From contig CAICTM010000189.1 in assembly GCA_903772945.1 (NCBI GenBank), positions 31,138 through 95,137 on the forward strand: DNA of 64,000 bases. The letters are read 5' to 3'. Under the pieces are notes generated by a model that had not been told where the DNA came from, ran no database searches, and saw only the letters and a list, made by a program, of their open reading frames with translations. Below are positions 1 to 10,600 of the stretch, in pieces. A program made the position numbers and the translations under genes. The stretch's first letter is position 1; each line of letters begins with the position of its first letter. Source of the DNA: Seminavis robusta. Its lineage: Eukaryota > Bacillariophyta > Bacillariophyceae > Naviculales > Naviculaceae.

Positions 1-207
1 GCTAGCTACCGGTACTAGGCTCGCCTCGATGATATTATAATCTAATAGCCTAGTAGCTTGTTTTTAAAAAGTACATGTAAGTAAGTGTAATGCATATCCG
101 ATCCATGCCCCCTTGGCGATTGTCCATCATGGATTGCCTGGTAAGAAGCAAACTTCAGTTCTTCCTCTTGAACGTTCTAAGAGCCAAAACGATGAGGTGG
201 TTTGTAT

Positions 208-1341
208 TCAGGCCACCGCTTCAACCTCGTTTGCAACCTTTCGCTTTTTTGCATCGGGGTTTTTAGCTTTGCCGTCATCGCTGTCTTCCTCATCGGATGA
301 CTTGCCAGTTTTTGCCAGATGCATGAGACCAAGTTTTCCCAAGATATACTCGCCCGATTGACAGGGATCATATACTTCTCCCCCACGGTAATCTCGACAC
401 GAAGCAATGGTTTCTACCTTGGTGTCATAGTCCACGGCCAAAAAGAAAGGAATGGAGTGTCGCGTATTGGTGGAACTGGGATTTGTGACGCGATGTTCCG
501 TGCTCTGATAACGGTCATTGGTCCAATACTTCATCATGTCCCCCAGATTCACAACAAATGCATGCTTGTTATCCTTCAAAGGTGCTGCTGACATCCAGGA
601 TCCATCTGCCCTTCGGACCTCTAATCCTTCCGAATCTGCAAACAAGATTGTCAGGAATCCGCAGTCCGTATGGGCTCCACATCCTCGCCGAATATCACTC
701 GTGCTGCAGGACGTACTCTCCGAAGCAGGAGCAGTGGGGGGATATCGTAGTAAGACCATTTGACTATGCGGTTTGCGCTGGGCTTTGGATGTGAAAAAGT
801 CCGGAGGAAGATCCAAACTCATTGCAAGGGCTTGCATCAACCGTGTGCCTACAATATCCGAGAGGCTTTCCCAGTAAAGTCGAGCGGCAGCTTCAAAGCC
901 TTTCAAAGAGCTGCCATTGTTCGTCTCATCTGGCCATTGATTGGGTCCGTGCATAGGACTCTTTGCCGAGGGGGTAGATTCCGCCCCAATCGTGAAAGAC
1001 TCCTTGAGGTCAGGAGGATTCTCTGCGGCATCTTCTGGTGTGCAGGAATGGGCTCCTGTTTCCACACTGTTATACCCTCTCCAGAGAGGATTGTTGCGTG
1101 CCTCCAATTTGATCTTGTCCTCAGCAGGCATATCGAAAAACTTGCTTGTGTGGTCCGACATGGTGTCCATGACCTTTTCATCACAGCCATGTCCGGTAAT
1201 GTAGAAGAATCCCACGTGTTCACAGGCATTGCGAAGCTGTATGGCTACCTTCTTTTGCTCTTCCGCTGCAGTGCCATTGTCACCACCAACGCCACCGCTG
1301 AAAGCAGATAAATCGATGATTGGAACGCTGGAAGACTTCAT
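208..1341 (-). CDS. 2-oxoglutarate/Fe(II)-dependent dioxygenase, isopenicillin-N-synthase-like
   Basis: Predicted soluble oxygenase of 377 aa. The N-terminal DIOX_N-like part (VPIIDLSAF, then HVGFFYITGHG) is followed by the double-stranded beta-helix core. The iron ligands are visible as H224 and D226 in the HTDCGFLTIL motif and H273 in STEHRVTNP. The 2-oxoglutarate-binding arginine is R284 in RHSIPFF. The C-terminal tail is acidic then basic (DEEDSDD, KKRK). The frame stays open 16 codons upstream, but I start at the ATG at 1341. It follows an intron acceptor (CAACAG) directly and begins the conserved N-terminus. Family members hydroxylate or desaturate small molecules; the substrate cannot be read from sequence. 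It is divergent from importin alpha. Confidence 0.88.
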   Translation of the reverse strand: MKSSSVPIIDLSAFSGGVGGDNGTAAEEQKKVAIQLRNACEHVGFFYITGHGCDEKVMDTMSDHTSKFFDMPAEDKIKLEARNNPLWRGYNSVETGAHSCTPEDAAENPPDLKESFTIGAESTPSAKSPMHGPNQWPDETNNGSSLKGFEAAARLYWESLSDIVGTRLMQALAMSLDLPPDFFTSKAQRKPHSQMVLLRYPPTAPASESTSCSTSDIRRGCGAHTDCGFLTILFADSEGLEVRRADGSWMSAAPLKDNKHAFVVNLGDMMKYWTNDRYQSTEHRVTNPSSTNTRHSIPFFLAVDYDTKVETIASCRDYRGGEVYDPCQSGEYILGKLGLMHLAKTGKSSDEEDSDDGKAKNPDAKKRKVANEVEAVA

Positions 1342-1343
1342 TG

Positions 1344-1432
1344 CTGTTGGTTTTTGGCCACTGAGAGCACGAAGAATGACACCAGGCAATTGTTGAGTGG
1401 AACCTTGCGATTGTGAGCGAGAAAGAACTTAC
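1344..1432 (-). other. Probable 5' UTR intron of the 2OG oxygenase gene
   Basis: On the minus strand a perfect donor, CAAG|GTAAGT-like at 1432, and an acceptor ending AACAG at 1344 enclose 89 bp. The acceptor lies two bases before the start codon at 1341. Removing it leaves the ATG as the first codon of the conserved protein. Inferred from consensus only. Confidence 0.6.
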
Positions 1433-1714
1433 TTGAGAGACTGAACGACTTGACTTGGCCTGTGATGGGAATACAGTAAGGTGTGACGTGGTTCTCTGAG
1501 ACAGCTTGAAAAGCCAGCTCAAGCTGTGCCGAATAGTAAAGCCTCAACGCTAAATATATACGCAAGCCCGGACCGCCCGAAACGTCCTCGTGCTTGCCTC
1601 AAACTGGAAAGAAAATGCCAGCAGCCTCTCATTGCTTGAGAACTCATCACGCATCACGATTGATCAGTTATCCATTGCGTTGTGATTGATATACTTTGAT
1701 AGATAATATCGACC
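1433..1714. promoter_or_regulatory. Shared divergent promoter region
   Basis: About 280 bp lie between the transcribed 5' end of the minus-strand oxygenase gene and the start of importin alpha. Promoters of both genes must sit here or overlap the 5' UTRs. I see no convincing TATA box or other named element. Confidence 0.45.
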
Positions 1715-3548
1715 ATGAGCACAGCTATGAAGGGAGCAGACGCTGTAAGTAAACTCTATTGACGTTGTTGTACCAGTAATGCAGTGGTTTTTGTTTTTTG
1801 GTCCTTCGAAACGGCGGTCGTGTCTGGCGTGTGAGGTCCCTTTCATTTTCCAATCTTGTCTCACGCTTTCTCGTTCTCTCTCCACGATGGTTGAACAGCG
1901 TAAGGGTGCGTTCAAGAAGACCATCGATGCCGAAGAAGGTCGTCGGCGTCGTGAAGAGACAACGGTGCAAATTCGAAAGACCAAGAAAGATGCTCGTCTG
2001 GCCAAGCGTCGTCAAATGCCGACTGGAGGTTTGTCGGCCCCAACTCCTGCCGGAATGGCCGCCGCTTCCATGTTGATGAACAGCGGCGACACTACCTACT
2101 CTAGTATGGTGGATGCCCAAAGCCAGGGCTTTGGTGCCAGACCTGGTGCAAACGTCAATGCCAGCAAGCTAGACCAATTGCCGCAAATGGTGGCTGGTGT
2201 CATGGGCAACGACCCTGCCGTTCAAACGGAGTGCACTACTCAGTTTCGTCGTTTGCTGAGTATCGAAAAGAATCCTCCCATCCAACAGGTCATTGAGGCT
2301 GGAGTGGTTCCACGATTTGTCCTATTTTTGCAGCGAGATGACAATCCAGCCCTCCAATTCGAGGCCGCCTGGGCACTCACCAACATTGCCTCTGGAACCA
2401 GCGAACACACCAAAGTCGTCATGGAAGTCGGCGCTGTTCCAGTGTTCGTCCGATTGCTCTCTAGTCCCAATGATGACGTGCGAGAGCAAGCTGTTTGGGC
2501 GTTGGGAAATATTGCTGGAGATTCTCCACCATGCCGTGATTTGGTTTTGCAGGCCCAAGCCATGCAACCCCTTTTGATGCAGCTCCACCAAAACTCGAAA
2601 CTGTCCATGCTGCGCAATGCCACATGGACTCTCTCCAACTTTTGCCGTGGAAAGCCTCAGCCTGACTTTGAAAATGTCAAGCCTGCTTTGCCCACTCTGG
2701 CGCAGCTCATTTTCAGCCCCGACGAGGAAGTGCTCACGGATGCTTGCTGGGCATTATCGTACTTGTCGGATGGACCCAATGAGAAAATCCAGGCTGTCAT
2801 TGAATCGGGTGTCTGCCGACGACTCGTGGAGCTCTTGCTGAACCCTTCTCCCGCGGTTCAGACTCCGGCACTCCGCACGGTTGGAAACATTGTTACTGGA
2901 AATGATCTCCAAACTCAATTCATCATCAACAACAATGCCTTGCCTTGCTTGTTGGCCCTGCTCTCCAGTCCAAAGAAGGGAATCCGAAAGGAAGCCTGCT
3001 GGACCATCTCCAACATTACTGCCGGAAACAAGGATCAAATCCAGGCTGTCATTGACAACAACATTATTCCTCCACTCATCCAGCTGTTGACCAACGCTGA
3101 ATTTGATATTCGAAAGGAGGCGGCTTGGGCTATTTCCAACGCTACATCGGGCGGGAACCCCATGCAGATTCGCTTCCTCGTTCAGCAAGGTTGCATTAGA
3201 CCATTGTGCGACCTCCTTACCGTCAGCGATCCTAAGATTGTCACCATTGCCTTGGAAGGACTGGAGAACATTCTCAAAGTTGGCGAAGAAGATTCTAAAA
3301 ACACTGGAGGGCAAAACCCAATGGCTGTCTTTATTTCCGAAGCCGATGGTCTCAATAAAATCGAAGAATTGCAGCAGCATTCCAACAATGACATTTACGA
3401 ACGTTGCATCAAGATCCTCGAAACGTACTTTGGCGTCGAGGAAGACATGGTGGAGGAAATGGCTCCTACCACTCAAGGCGACCAGTTCGGATTTGGAATG
3501 GACCAACAGGGAGGCGCACCAGGCGGCGCCTTTGACTTTTCCGGTTGA
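1715..3548 (+). CDS. Importin subunit alpha (karyopherin alpha)
   Basis: Adaptor that binds classical nuclear localisation signals and hands cargo to importin beta. Two exons are inferred: 1715-1744 and 1899-3548, giving 559 aa. The 154-bp intron has a GTAAGT donor at 1745 and an acceptor ...GAACAG at 1898, preceded by a pyrimidine tract. Splicing joins a short [10 protein letters not shown] start to the importin-beta-binding segment ([19 protein letters not shown], then a KKR/KRR cluster). About ten armadillo repeats follow, with the NLS-groove W...N signature repeated: [55 protein letters not shown]. The C-terminus is Gly-rich and acidic, normal for the family. An unspliced start at 1887 (MVEQRKG) would also keep the IBB domain. 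Confidence 0.95.
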
Positions 3549-3591
3549 GTTCGAGATATGCAATAAGATTTCCTGTCTCGTTGGTCAAAGT

Positions 3592-3641
3592 GTCACGGGC
3601 TCAAGATGCGGCAATTCTGGACCGTATCTTGAACCCGTGAT
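3592..3641 (+). repeat. Long inverted repeat / stem-loop in the importin alpha 3' flank
   Basis: The left arm 3592-3611 pairs with the right arm 3622-3641 across a 10-base loop (3612-3621). The 20-bp stem has one mismatch and two G-U pairs by my count. It begins 44 bp after the importin alpha stop codon, probably within its 3' UTR. Its function is unknown. Confidence 0.75.
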
Positions 3642-4032
3642 GCCGCAACACGACACTATCCAACACCGGAAAAGTAGAAGAAAGCGCCCTGCATGGTGGT
3701 TTCTCTGGCTTTTTGCCGGTGTGGCCTTCTGGAGTGACAATCGTTAACTGATCTGATAGTCACCTCACAAGCCCACAAAACAACACACAGAAGACCCTGA
3801 CTGTTCTCTCTCGCGCCACAACGTGCCTTTGCCGGATGAGAATGTTCAGGAGTAAATACTGGTACAAACGTACAAACTAATAATATGCTTATAGCGGACT
3901 GCTGGCAATTGGAACTTTCTTTTAGTCCGTAGTTAGTGTCCTCTTTCCGTTCTCTAGAGCACGAGCACCGTCGTTGCTGTTTCCGCGGAGCCGTTTGCCA
4001 TGGCTTCTACATCGCTGGGATCGACTGGAGAC

Positions 4033-5406
4033 TCAAGAAGATCCATTTGCTTCGCCTCGATTCAAGAGGAAGGAAATAGTCCGTCGGTTGTTTTGGAACG
4101 TCATTCTCACCGAGTCACTTCTCATGAATGTGTCAATTCCAACGATACCACCTACACCATCGCCTCGCAGAGATTCCAAAATTGCAATGTTGCCAATATC
4201 AATGCTGAGCCGTCTGGAATCATTGAGTGGAAGCCCTCCCTTCAGGGACCTTCCGAGGTTCAACTTGCTGCTAATGTTGATTCTGTGAGTAAGCTCCATC
4301 GCCACAGAGTCACTACCCATTGCTCCCATTCCTCGAAGAGGGTTGAGAAACTTGGAATCACGAGACAAGCCCAGGTCTGACACTCCTCTCCAGCTCAAGA
4401 AAGTGTCCGATGCGCCCGAATCGACCAACATTTTGACAGGCCCTCGTCCTCCGAGCGTAACATCAACGGAATAGATGCCCAAACTGGGTAGCAACGACAT
4501 GTCTCCCTCGGCGACGACGACCAAATCCGACGGCGGAGAGGGCAACGGATTTTCTTTTGGGTAGAGAGATATTGTCCCCTTTCGAAAGTCCATATCCATC
4601 CCTTCAAATTGAGTTAGAAAGGAAAGACCAATGATGCCATCCAGACTGCGTGGTAAGGCTCCAATATCCTGTACGGCTGCTGGTAGTGGGCCAAATGTCT
4701 GCGAACCCAATCGGAAACTTTCCAACTGTGTCAGGCCAGTTTGGCTAGCAACACCTCCCGCCCCAGTCATGGTGACAGGAGTAGAGAGGGATGGCAGTTT
4801 GTACTTTTCAACCACAGAAGGCCTCAGTACTAGACCGGAACAAGCCGTATCCAAGAGCAGATTGAGTTCAAACTGGCTTTGCCAACCAGGTGTAACTTGG
4901 ATTCTTATGGATGGATAGGGGCAATCCTTGCTGTCCACGGAAAAATCTGCCCCATTGACAGTAGCAATTCTGCTTCCAGCATCCAACGACGTGAGGTAAA
5001 GGGGTGCTTCTAGAACGTTGGTGCCTTGGTTGTCGTTTGTGGTTGAGGCTTTCGATTGTTCCCCCCAACCATTGGTTGCAGATGTTTGAGGAGTGGACGT
5101 TTGGTACGGATTCTGCTTTCTTGCTTCGTAGAGGCGCTGGACTAAGTCTTCTTTCTCAAACATACCAGCCGTGGAGATTTTATTCCTGTCCAGTTCTGCC
5201 TTGATTTCCTTTGCTCTCATGGAACGGATTTCACCGAGCGACACTGTGATGTCATCTGCGGCTTGAACCAACAGTGGGCTTACAAGCAATGGTCTGGCTT
5301 GTACTAACGGTGTACCCAGGTATGCATGTGTGGACACGGACGACAACAAAATGAGCACGAACGGCAACATGAAGACGGTGGGTGTGGGAAGGCTCATTCT
5401 CGTCAT
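4033..5406 (-). CDS. Secreted/organelle aspartic-protease-like protein with SAP-like segment
   Basis: 457 aa. An N-terminal hydrophobic stretch (residues 11-28, FMLPFVLILLSSVSTHA) looks like a signal peptide. Residues about 55-96 (SLGEIRSMRAKEIKAELDR... to QRLYEARKQ) resemble a SAP/ARMET-C-type helix-extended-loop-helix. Two retropepsin-like lobes follow. The first catalytic motif is LLLDTACSGL (D186; the usual DTG/DSG reads DTA). The second is KMLVDSGASDTF (D329), a canonical DSG. Both lobes also contain the hydrophobic-hydrophobic-Gly element (DGIIGLSFL; GGIVGIDTF). It is likely a bilobal aspartyl protease related to chloroplast or secreted plant forms. Activity is uncertain because of DTA. 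It is convergent with importin alpha. Confidence 0.8.
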   Translation of the reverse strand: MTRMSLPTPTVFMLPFVLILLSSVSTHAYLGTPLVQARPLLVSPLLVQAADDITVSLGEIRSMRAKEIKAELDRNKISTAGMFEKEDLVQRLYEARKQNPYQTSTPQTSATNGWGEQSKASTTNDNQGTNVLEAPLYLTSLDAGSRIATVNGADFSVDSKDCPYPSIRIQVTPGWQSQFELNLLLDTACSGLVLRPSVVEKYKLPSLSTPVTMTGAGGVASQTGLTQLESFRLGSQTFGPLPAAVQDIGALPRSLDGIIGLSFLTQFEGMDMDFRKGTISLYPKENPLPSPPSDLVVVAEGDMSLLPSLGIYSVDVTLGGRGPVKMLVDSGASDTFLSWRGVSDLGLSRDSKFLNPLRGMGAMGSDSVAMELTHRINISSKLNLGRSLKGGLPLNDSRRLSIDIGNIAILESLRGDGVGGIVGIDTFMRSDSVRMTFQNNRRTISFLLNRGEANGSS

Positions 5407-6068
5407 TGTTTCGGTAAATGTGCAACTGAAGCCTCTTCGATGTTCCTAAAACTTTCTCAACTTGATTGACCTTTGAGCTTGGAGACAAATGTATATCTTA
5501 TCGTCGTAGCAGTGTTTGGACCGAACTCGAGACATTGATTGCCGACGTCTCATCTTCATCAATGGCAGCATTGCAGCTGGTCAGCGAGAAGAACAAAAAT
5601 GAAATGATACATGTGCGATGATGACATGATGACGTTGCACTGTGACTGGGACACACGAAAACTAAAACGGTGGAGCTGCATGAGGCTCAGAGCTAATAAT
5701 TGGAGTGGCGCAGAGGTTCTCGCCCCCAAAGCCATACCGGTACCAGGTACCGTACGGTACAGATTGTCAACACTACCGGTATATATTATAAGTGTCCTGA
5801 TTAGTACAAGCATCACAGTCAACTGATGGCTATCCTAAAGGCACCAAAACAAATCCCGCAATGAATCAATGCTGGTTGACTGACGCCAATACGGCACATT
5901 TGTACCGGTACCATTCAGGCAACAAATGTGCATGTCAATTTGAAGCTCACCCAGGGCCGATTGCAGGATCGAGCACATTCCAGTCTGAAGAACATGTCAT
6001 TGCGTCTACTAGACTCTAGAGCAACACCACTGGTCCTTAGCTCGAAGGGGTTACCCTTGTCAACCCTT
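5407..6068. other. Non-coding spacer with palindromic TACCGGTA/GGTACC words
   Basis: No convincing gene. Around 5730-5780 and 5900-5915 there are clustered self-complementary words (ACCGGTACC, GGTACCGTACGGTAC, TACCGGTATA). The 5407-5600 part probably holds the promoter and 5' UTR of the aspartic-protease-like gene. Confidence 0.5.
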
Positions 6069-7079
6069 CTAAAGATCCAGGCTCCTCACACCAGGATCGA
6101 GCTCATCTTCGAATCTTGACTGCGGTTGTGTGCTAAGCATGATGGTACCAGGTTGGTTGTTTCCTCCTACGACGGTTCGGCAAGATGCTCGCCAGGACAG
6201 TGGCCGACCTTGCATAATGAGCTTTTCAGTGTTGTCCATGGGGGACAGCAGATCAGCTCCCTTGTTTACGGCTACCAAACAAGTGCCACAGAGTCCTTCC
6301 CCCGCGCAGTCTCCACTGGCAAAGGGCATGTCAAATCGTTTTGTTTTGCGATCATACAGTTTGATTCCTTTCCTCATCAAGAGTCGTCTTAGATTCTCTC
6401 CCGCCAGTGCGTCTATTTCTACCGCCTCGGATTTTCCTTCCCGGTCCACTTGTACTGTGATGCGTGCTCTCTCCACGAGTCGATTGAGTTCCAGGAATAT
6501 GCGCTGGTCGCTGTTCATGGCAATTTCTTTGGCCTTGCCAATCTCTTGAACTGTCACATCATAATTGGCACCTGTGACTCGTTCTCGAAACTGGCCGCCC
6601 GCCCGAATCCCCGAAATGGCGTCCCCCACTTGAATGGGTGGATTTGCCTTGGCAGCATTCCCCGTAACTTGACTAATCAATACCAATCCTCTTCCGTCTG
6701 GAGCGCTTGCCATTTCCGTCAAGACCAACCCCAGACCAGCAGCTTGTTCTGTCAAATCGATACTGGTCTGAACGACTTCTAGTCCGTATCGCAAATCTTT
6801 GCAGTCGTATCCGTAAATTCCTTCTTCCAGGTCAAAAATTTCAAGTTTGAGCTTGGACGCAATCTCCAACAGAAAGTTGAATGCTTGCTCCTCTTCAGTT
6901 GGATCATCATTGTCGTTGCTTCCAGCCAAATACAACTGACTTGAGCAACGCACTGCAGGCCACGGACCATTAGTTGCCGTGGGAAAGGTTCGCAAAGGAC
7001 GAAAACAAGAGTCAAAAGAGAACGTTTCAGCATTTTGCGCCAGAAGAAGCAACATGGCGAGTGATAGCTTGCCACTCAT
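6069..7079 (-). CDS. Plastid-type [2Fe-2S] ferredoxin-like protein with PDZ-like region
   Basis: 336 aa from the ATG at 7079 (the frame is open upstream but offers no earlier ATG). The N-terminus MSGKLSLAMLLLLAQNAETF has a hydrophobic signal core followed by a Phe-containing, Ser/Thr/Arg-rich stretch, as in bipartite plastid targeting. Residues about 115-190 (GLVLTEMASAPDGRGLVLISQV... IQVGDAISGI) look PDZ-like. The C-terminal domain has four cysteines spaced as in a 2Fe-2S ferredoxin: C258, C264, C267 and C300 (DCAGEGLCGTC ... WRASC). The CX5CX2C spacing is closer to adrenodoxin-type than to plant photosynthetic ferredoxin (CX4CX2C). It probably transfers electrons or stabilises a plastid complex; the partner is unknown. 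Its 5' flank is shared with the divergent gene at 7630. Confidence 0.78.
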   Translation of the reverse strand: MSGKLSLAMLLLLAQNAETFSFDSCFRPLRTFPTATNGPWPAVRCSSQLYLAGSNDNDDPTEEEQAFNFLLEIASKLKLEIFDLEEGIYGYDCKDLRYGLEVVQTSIDLTEQAAGLGLVLTEMASAPDGRGLVLISQVTGNAAKANPPIQVGDAISGIRAGGQFRERVTGANYDVTVQEIGKAKEIAMNSDQRIFLELNRLVERARITVQVDREGKSEAVEIDALAGENLRRLLMRKGIKLYDRKTKRFDMPFASGDCAGEGLCGTCLVAVNKGADLLSPMDNTEKLIMQGRPLSWRASCRTVVGGNNQPGTIMLSTQPQSRFEDELDPGVRSLDL

Positions 7080-7629
7080 GGTAGAACAGATTCTTTGTTT
7101 CAAATGATGTGGTATTAATATTGAGTGTAGTATACAATGACGGGGTCTTTGGATTATCAGTTCCGGTACTCATGTCATCTACCGGTATCAAGACAACATC
7201 AAGACAACAACCTTCAGTTTTGTGGCTTCGAACGGGTACACGTACCGGTACGTGTCTTGAGGAGATTGGGGAATATTTGAACTTTTGAAATTGGTTTGAT
7301 TTGAGTCATTTTTGTGGTTGGGAGTTGGGGAAAAGGGCCCAAGACTGAGCCTTTAAGTCTTTTAGTCCAGGTGACCTTTCCTGTGTGTTCCAAGGTCCTC
7401 GATCTTTGGTCTTGGTCGAAGGACGAAAACACGAAAACACAATCATCAACACTCTCATCGCAGCTGGCATTCGCATCGAATCGAATCGATCAATCTATTG
7501 TACATGTTAGACAGGGCTGCACACCTCCACTCCCTTTGAGCAAAACCATTTCTTGTCTTGAGTTGAAGGGTGTGCGCTTTGGTGGTTTGATTTCTTTGGC
7601 CATTTTGTGGTTTTCTCCCAAAGAACAAA
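7080..7629. promoter_or_regulatory. Divergent intergenic region (550 bp)
   Basis: Separates the ferredoxin-like gene (minus) from the CUE/TIR-like gene (plus). It contains TACCGGTA near 7190 and 7243 and no supported ORF. Promoters of both genes are inferred here. Confidence 0.4.
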
Positions 7630-10600
7630 ATGTCTCAGTATTACCAAGAGACGCAACGCAAGGAAGATGTGGGAACCTTGCAAGCCATGTTTGGTCCACC
7701 TTGGACGGCTGAATTGCTAGGTGTTGTGTTGGATTTTTACAATGGAAATGTGGATGAAACTGCCAACAAGTTGCTGACATTGAGCGAACATCACAATGGA
7801 AATCCAACTCCCTTGGTCGAAAGTCTCTTGTTGTCGGGTGAAACGACCCGGCAATCAGCTCCCACAACAGCCCAAATACTGCAAGAACGAGCATCATCAA
7901 CTAGTAGAGGCACCGTGGCTCAAATCCCTAAATCCAAAATGAAAAAACCTCCTCCACCCCGCAAAACCAGGATCAAAGTGAGCTATGCGGATGACAGTGA
8001 CAAGACAGCCACAATTACCATCCGGAAACAAACGCGAAAACGCATTGGAACCATCCAAAAGCTGCCCCAAGACTTTCTAAGAATTCCCCAAAAGAAGCAG
8101 GAACCTCTATTCAACCCCAAAACATTAGACAAACTCGGTGACATGCCGTCAGACCTTTTGCCGAATCGCAATCAGCAAGCAAAATGGAACAATTACAGAC
8201 GAGCCAGCGCTCCACTGGCCGAGACGAGCAATCAACCTTCGAAATTTCAAGCTCTAAGGAACAGTATCAATTTCCCATCCTTTCCTTCTACTGCTTCCAA
8301 ATCATCTTCACCAGCCGACAACGGCCACAAAGACGCGACAAAGAGAAGTTTTTTCAGTCAGCAAGGACAAGAAAACCGGGCACGGGCTCGGTCGCCATCA
8401 GACGGCAACAATAGCCTACTAAGCAAGTTTTCCGTGCCAAAAATGACAGCACCCACAATCACAATGCCCAAAATCCAACTTCCATCCATAAAGAATACGT
8501 CTCCAACATCATCCACAACACAGACATCCTCGTCTTCAACGCCTCCTTCGCAGCTCAAGACGGCACCACCAGGCCCCCCAGGACCACCCATGGCCTTGTT
8601 TTCCTTGACAGATCGAATGGAATCGCAACAGTCCCCTGCCCCTCCACCCATGGGTATGTTTTCTCGCCCTAATGAAGATGGGCACTGGTTCGCAGACAAC
8701 CAGCAACAACCGGCACAAGGTTTGGTGACAACTTCGGAAAATGATTTGCTCAGTGGTGGTGGGAGCTACGGCTTGGCTCCTCCTGAATCAGCGCCAACCG
8801 ACGAAAAGCCTGGCAAGTGGGGGCTGTCAATCCCCGCAGTTCCTTCTCTGACCAAGAAAGCCTCCAGTGACGGCAATCCTTCCACCACCAACAACAGCAG
8901 CAACAACAACAATAAATCAATGTGGAACTTTTCGCCGCCTTCCTTTGCCTTTTCCAAGAATGAATCGGAATCGCCGCCACAAGAATCGGCCCCTCCTTTG
9001 GACAACAAGTCGACAAGACGATGGACTCTGGCATCCATGGGCTCTGCATTGAAAGTGTCCACATCTTCTGCAAACAGTCCACCGACATTGAACGACATCA
9101 TCGATATCAATGACTACTCCGATTCGTTCGGGAGCATTCCCCAGGTCGAGTTTCGAGGAGTGACATTGAAGCAGCTACAACAACTCGTGGAAAACATGCG
9201 CCGCCATTGCGTCATGGAGCAATGGAAAAGTGTGGAAACGGGAAGAGGGCTGCAACCCAAACATGTTTCCATGTATGATTTGGTAAGGCATTACGTGATT
9301 CCTCACACCCAGGCCAACTCGTGCAGTTTTGTGGAACAGGCTTTCGGAAAGCATCATTATGAACATGGACTACCTCGTCCGCCACAATGGTATATCAGCC
9401 ACACCTGGAACGACACGGTCGTGGATCTAGTCCGTTGCATTGAGCAGCATGCCATAGATCGAGGTCTGGAGACTGATGAGACGGCCAAGTACTGGATCTC
9501 TGCCTTGAGCATCAATCAACACCAGCTTGGAGCGAACGTTGTTGCTGACCTCGATACACTCAGTGACGACTCCATGCTCCAGGATCCACGCATGACACAA
9601 CGCATCCTGCAAGTGACTGAAGGGATTCTGTGTGTCATTGACAAGGAGAATCGCTACTTCTCGCGCATTTGGTGTCTCTGGGAAATTTTCTTGGCGCTTG
9701 AACGTGCCAAGGTTTGCCTTGACAGCGGTGATGATCGATATCTGGTGGATGTCTATACCCTCACCGACGAGGAGGGACCACCCGTAGGGGTGACAGATGG
9801 CGCGGCACAAGTCGACAAATACAGACTCAAGGAATCGGGCAGCAAGGACGATATCGACACCCCATCTTGCCGACAAGTATGCAGCGAAATAGAATGGTCC
9901 GAGCTCCGCGTCCTTCGACAATCGCAGTTTCGCTACGAGACTTGCTTTGATGCCTTGAAAGTCAACCTCGAGTCGGCTCGGGCTTCTCTCGAAGTTGACT
10001 CTAGACGCATCATGAACTGCATTGCCCAATACAAGGGCATCAACCACGGCGCAGTCGACAGCACACACGACGCCGAGGCATTGACTCTCCATCCGTCCTA
10101 TTCGCATGTGAATGCGCTTATTCAAGGAACGTTTGCCGGTATGTGCTATCGGCAGGCTTTGGAGGCTGCTTCGAAGGGGGATGAACAGGGGCTGAGCAAC
10201 TTGAAAGTTGTGCAGGCCGCTCTTTCCTCATCTTCCATACACAACCTGGAGGTGTGTTTTGCTGGTTGCAGCGCATTTCAGATCCGGGAGGCTCTAAAGT
10301 TCGTGGAGATTCTACCCATTTCGTTGCAACGCCTCGACCTCGACTACAGCTTCCTCGATTTTCAGTATGCCGAGGAATTTGCTATGGGTTTGGGTCGGCT
10401 TGCTCCAAACCTTGAAGTATTCAAACTCAATTGTGCGTTCTGCTCCAAGTTGTCGAACTTGGATAAACTGTTTCAAGAGCTGGGAAAACTTATCAATCTG
10501 CTGCAATTGACTTTGGTCATTCAGCCAAACAAGAGTATCACGTCGGTGGACGGCTTGACAGCGGCTCTTTTGGAAATGCCAAGGCTAGAGAAATTGGAGC

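Noticed and set aside
3592-3641. Reading the stem-loop as a bacterial-type terminator
   Set aside because: The surrounding genes are spliced nuclear genes and no U-tract follows the stem.
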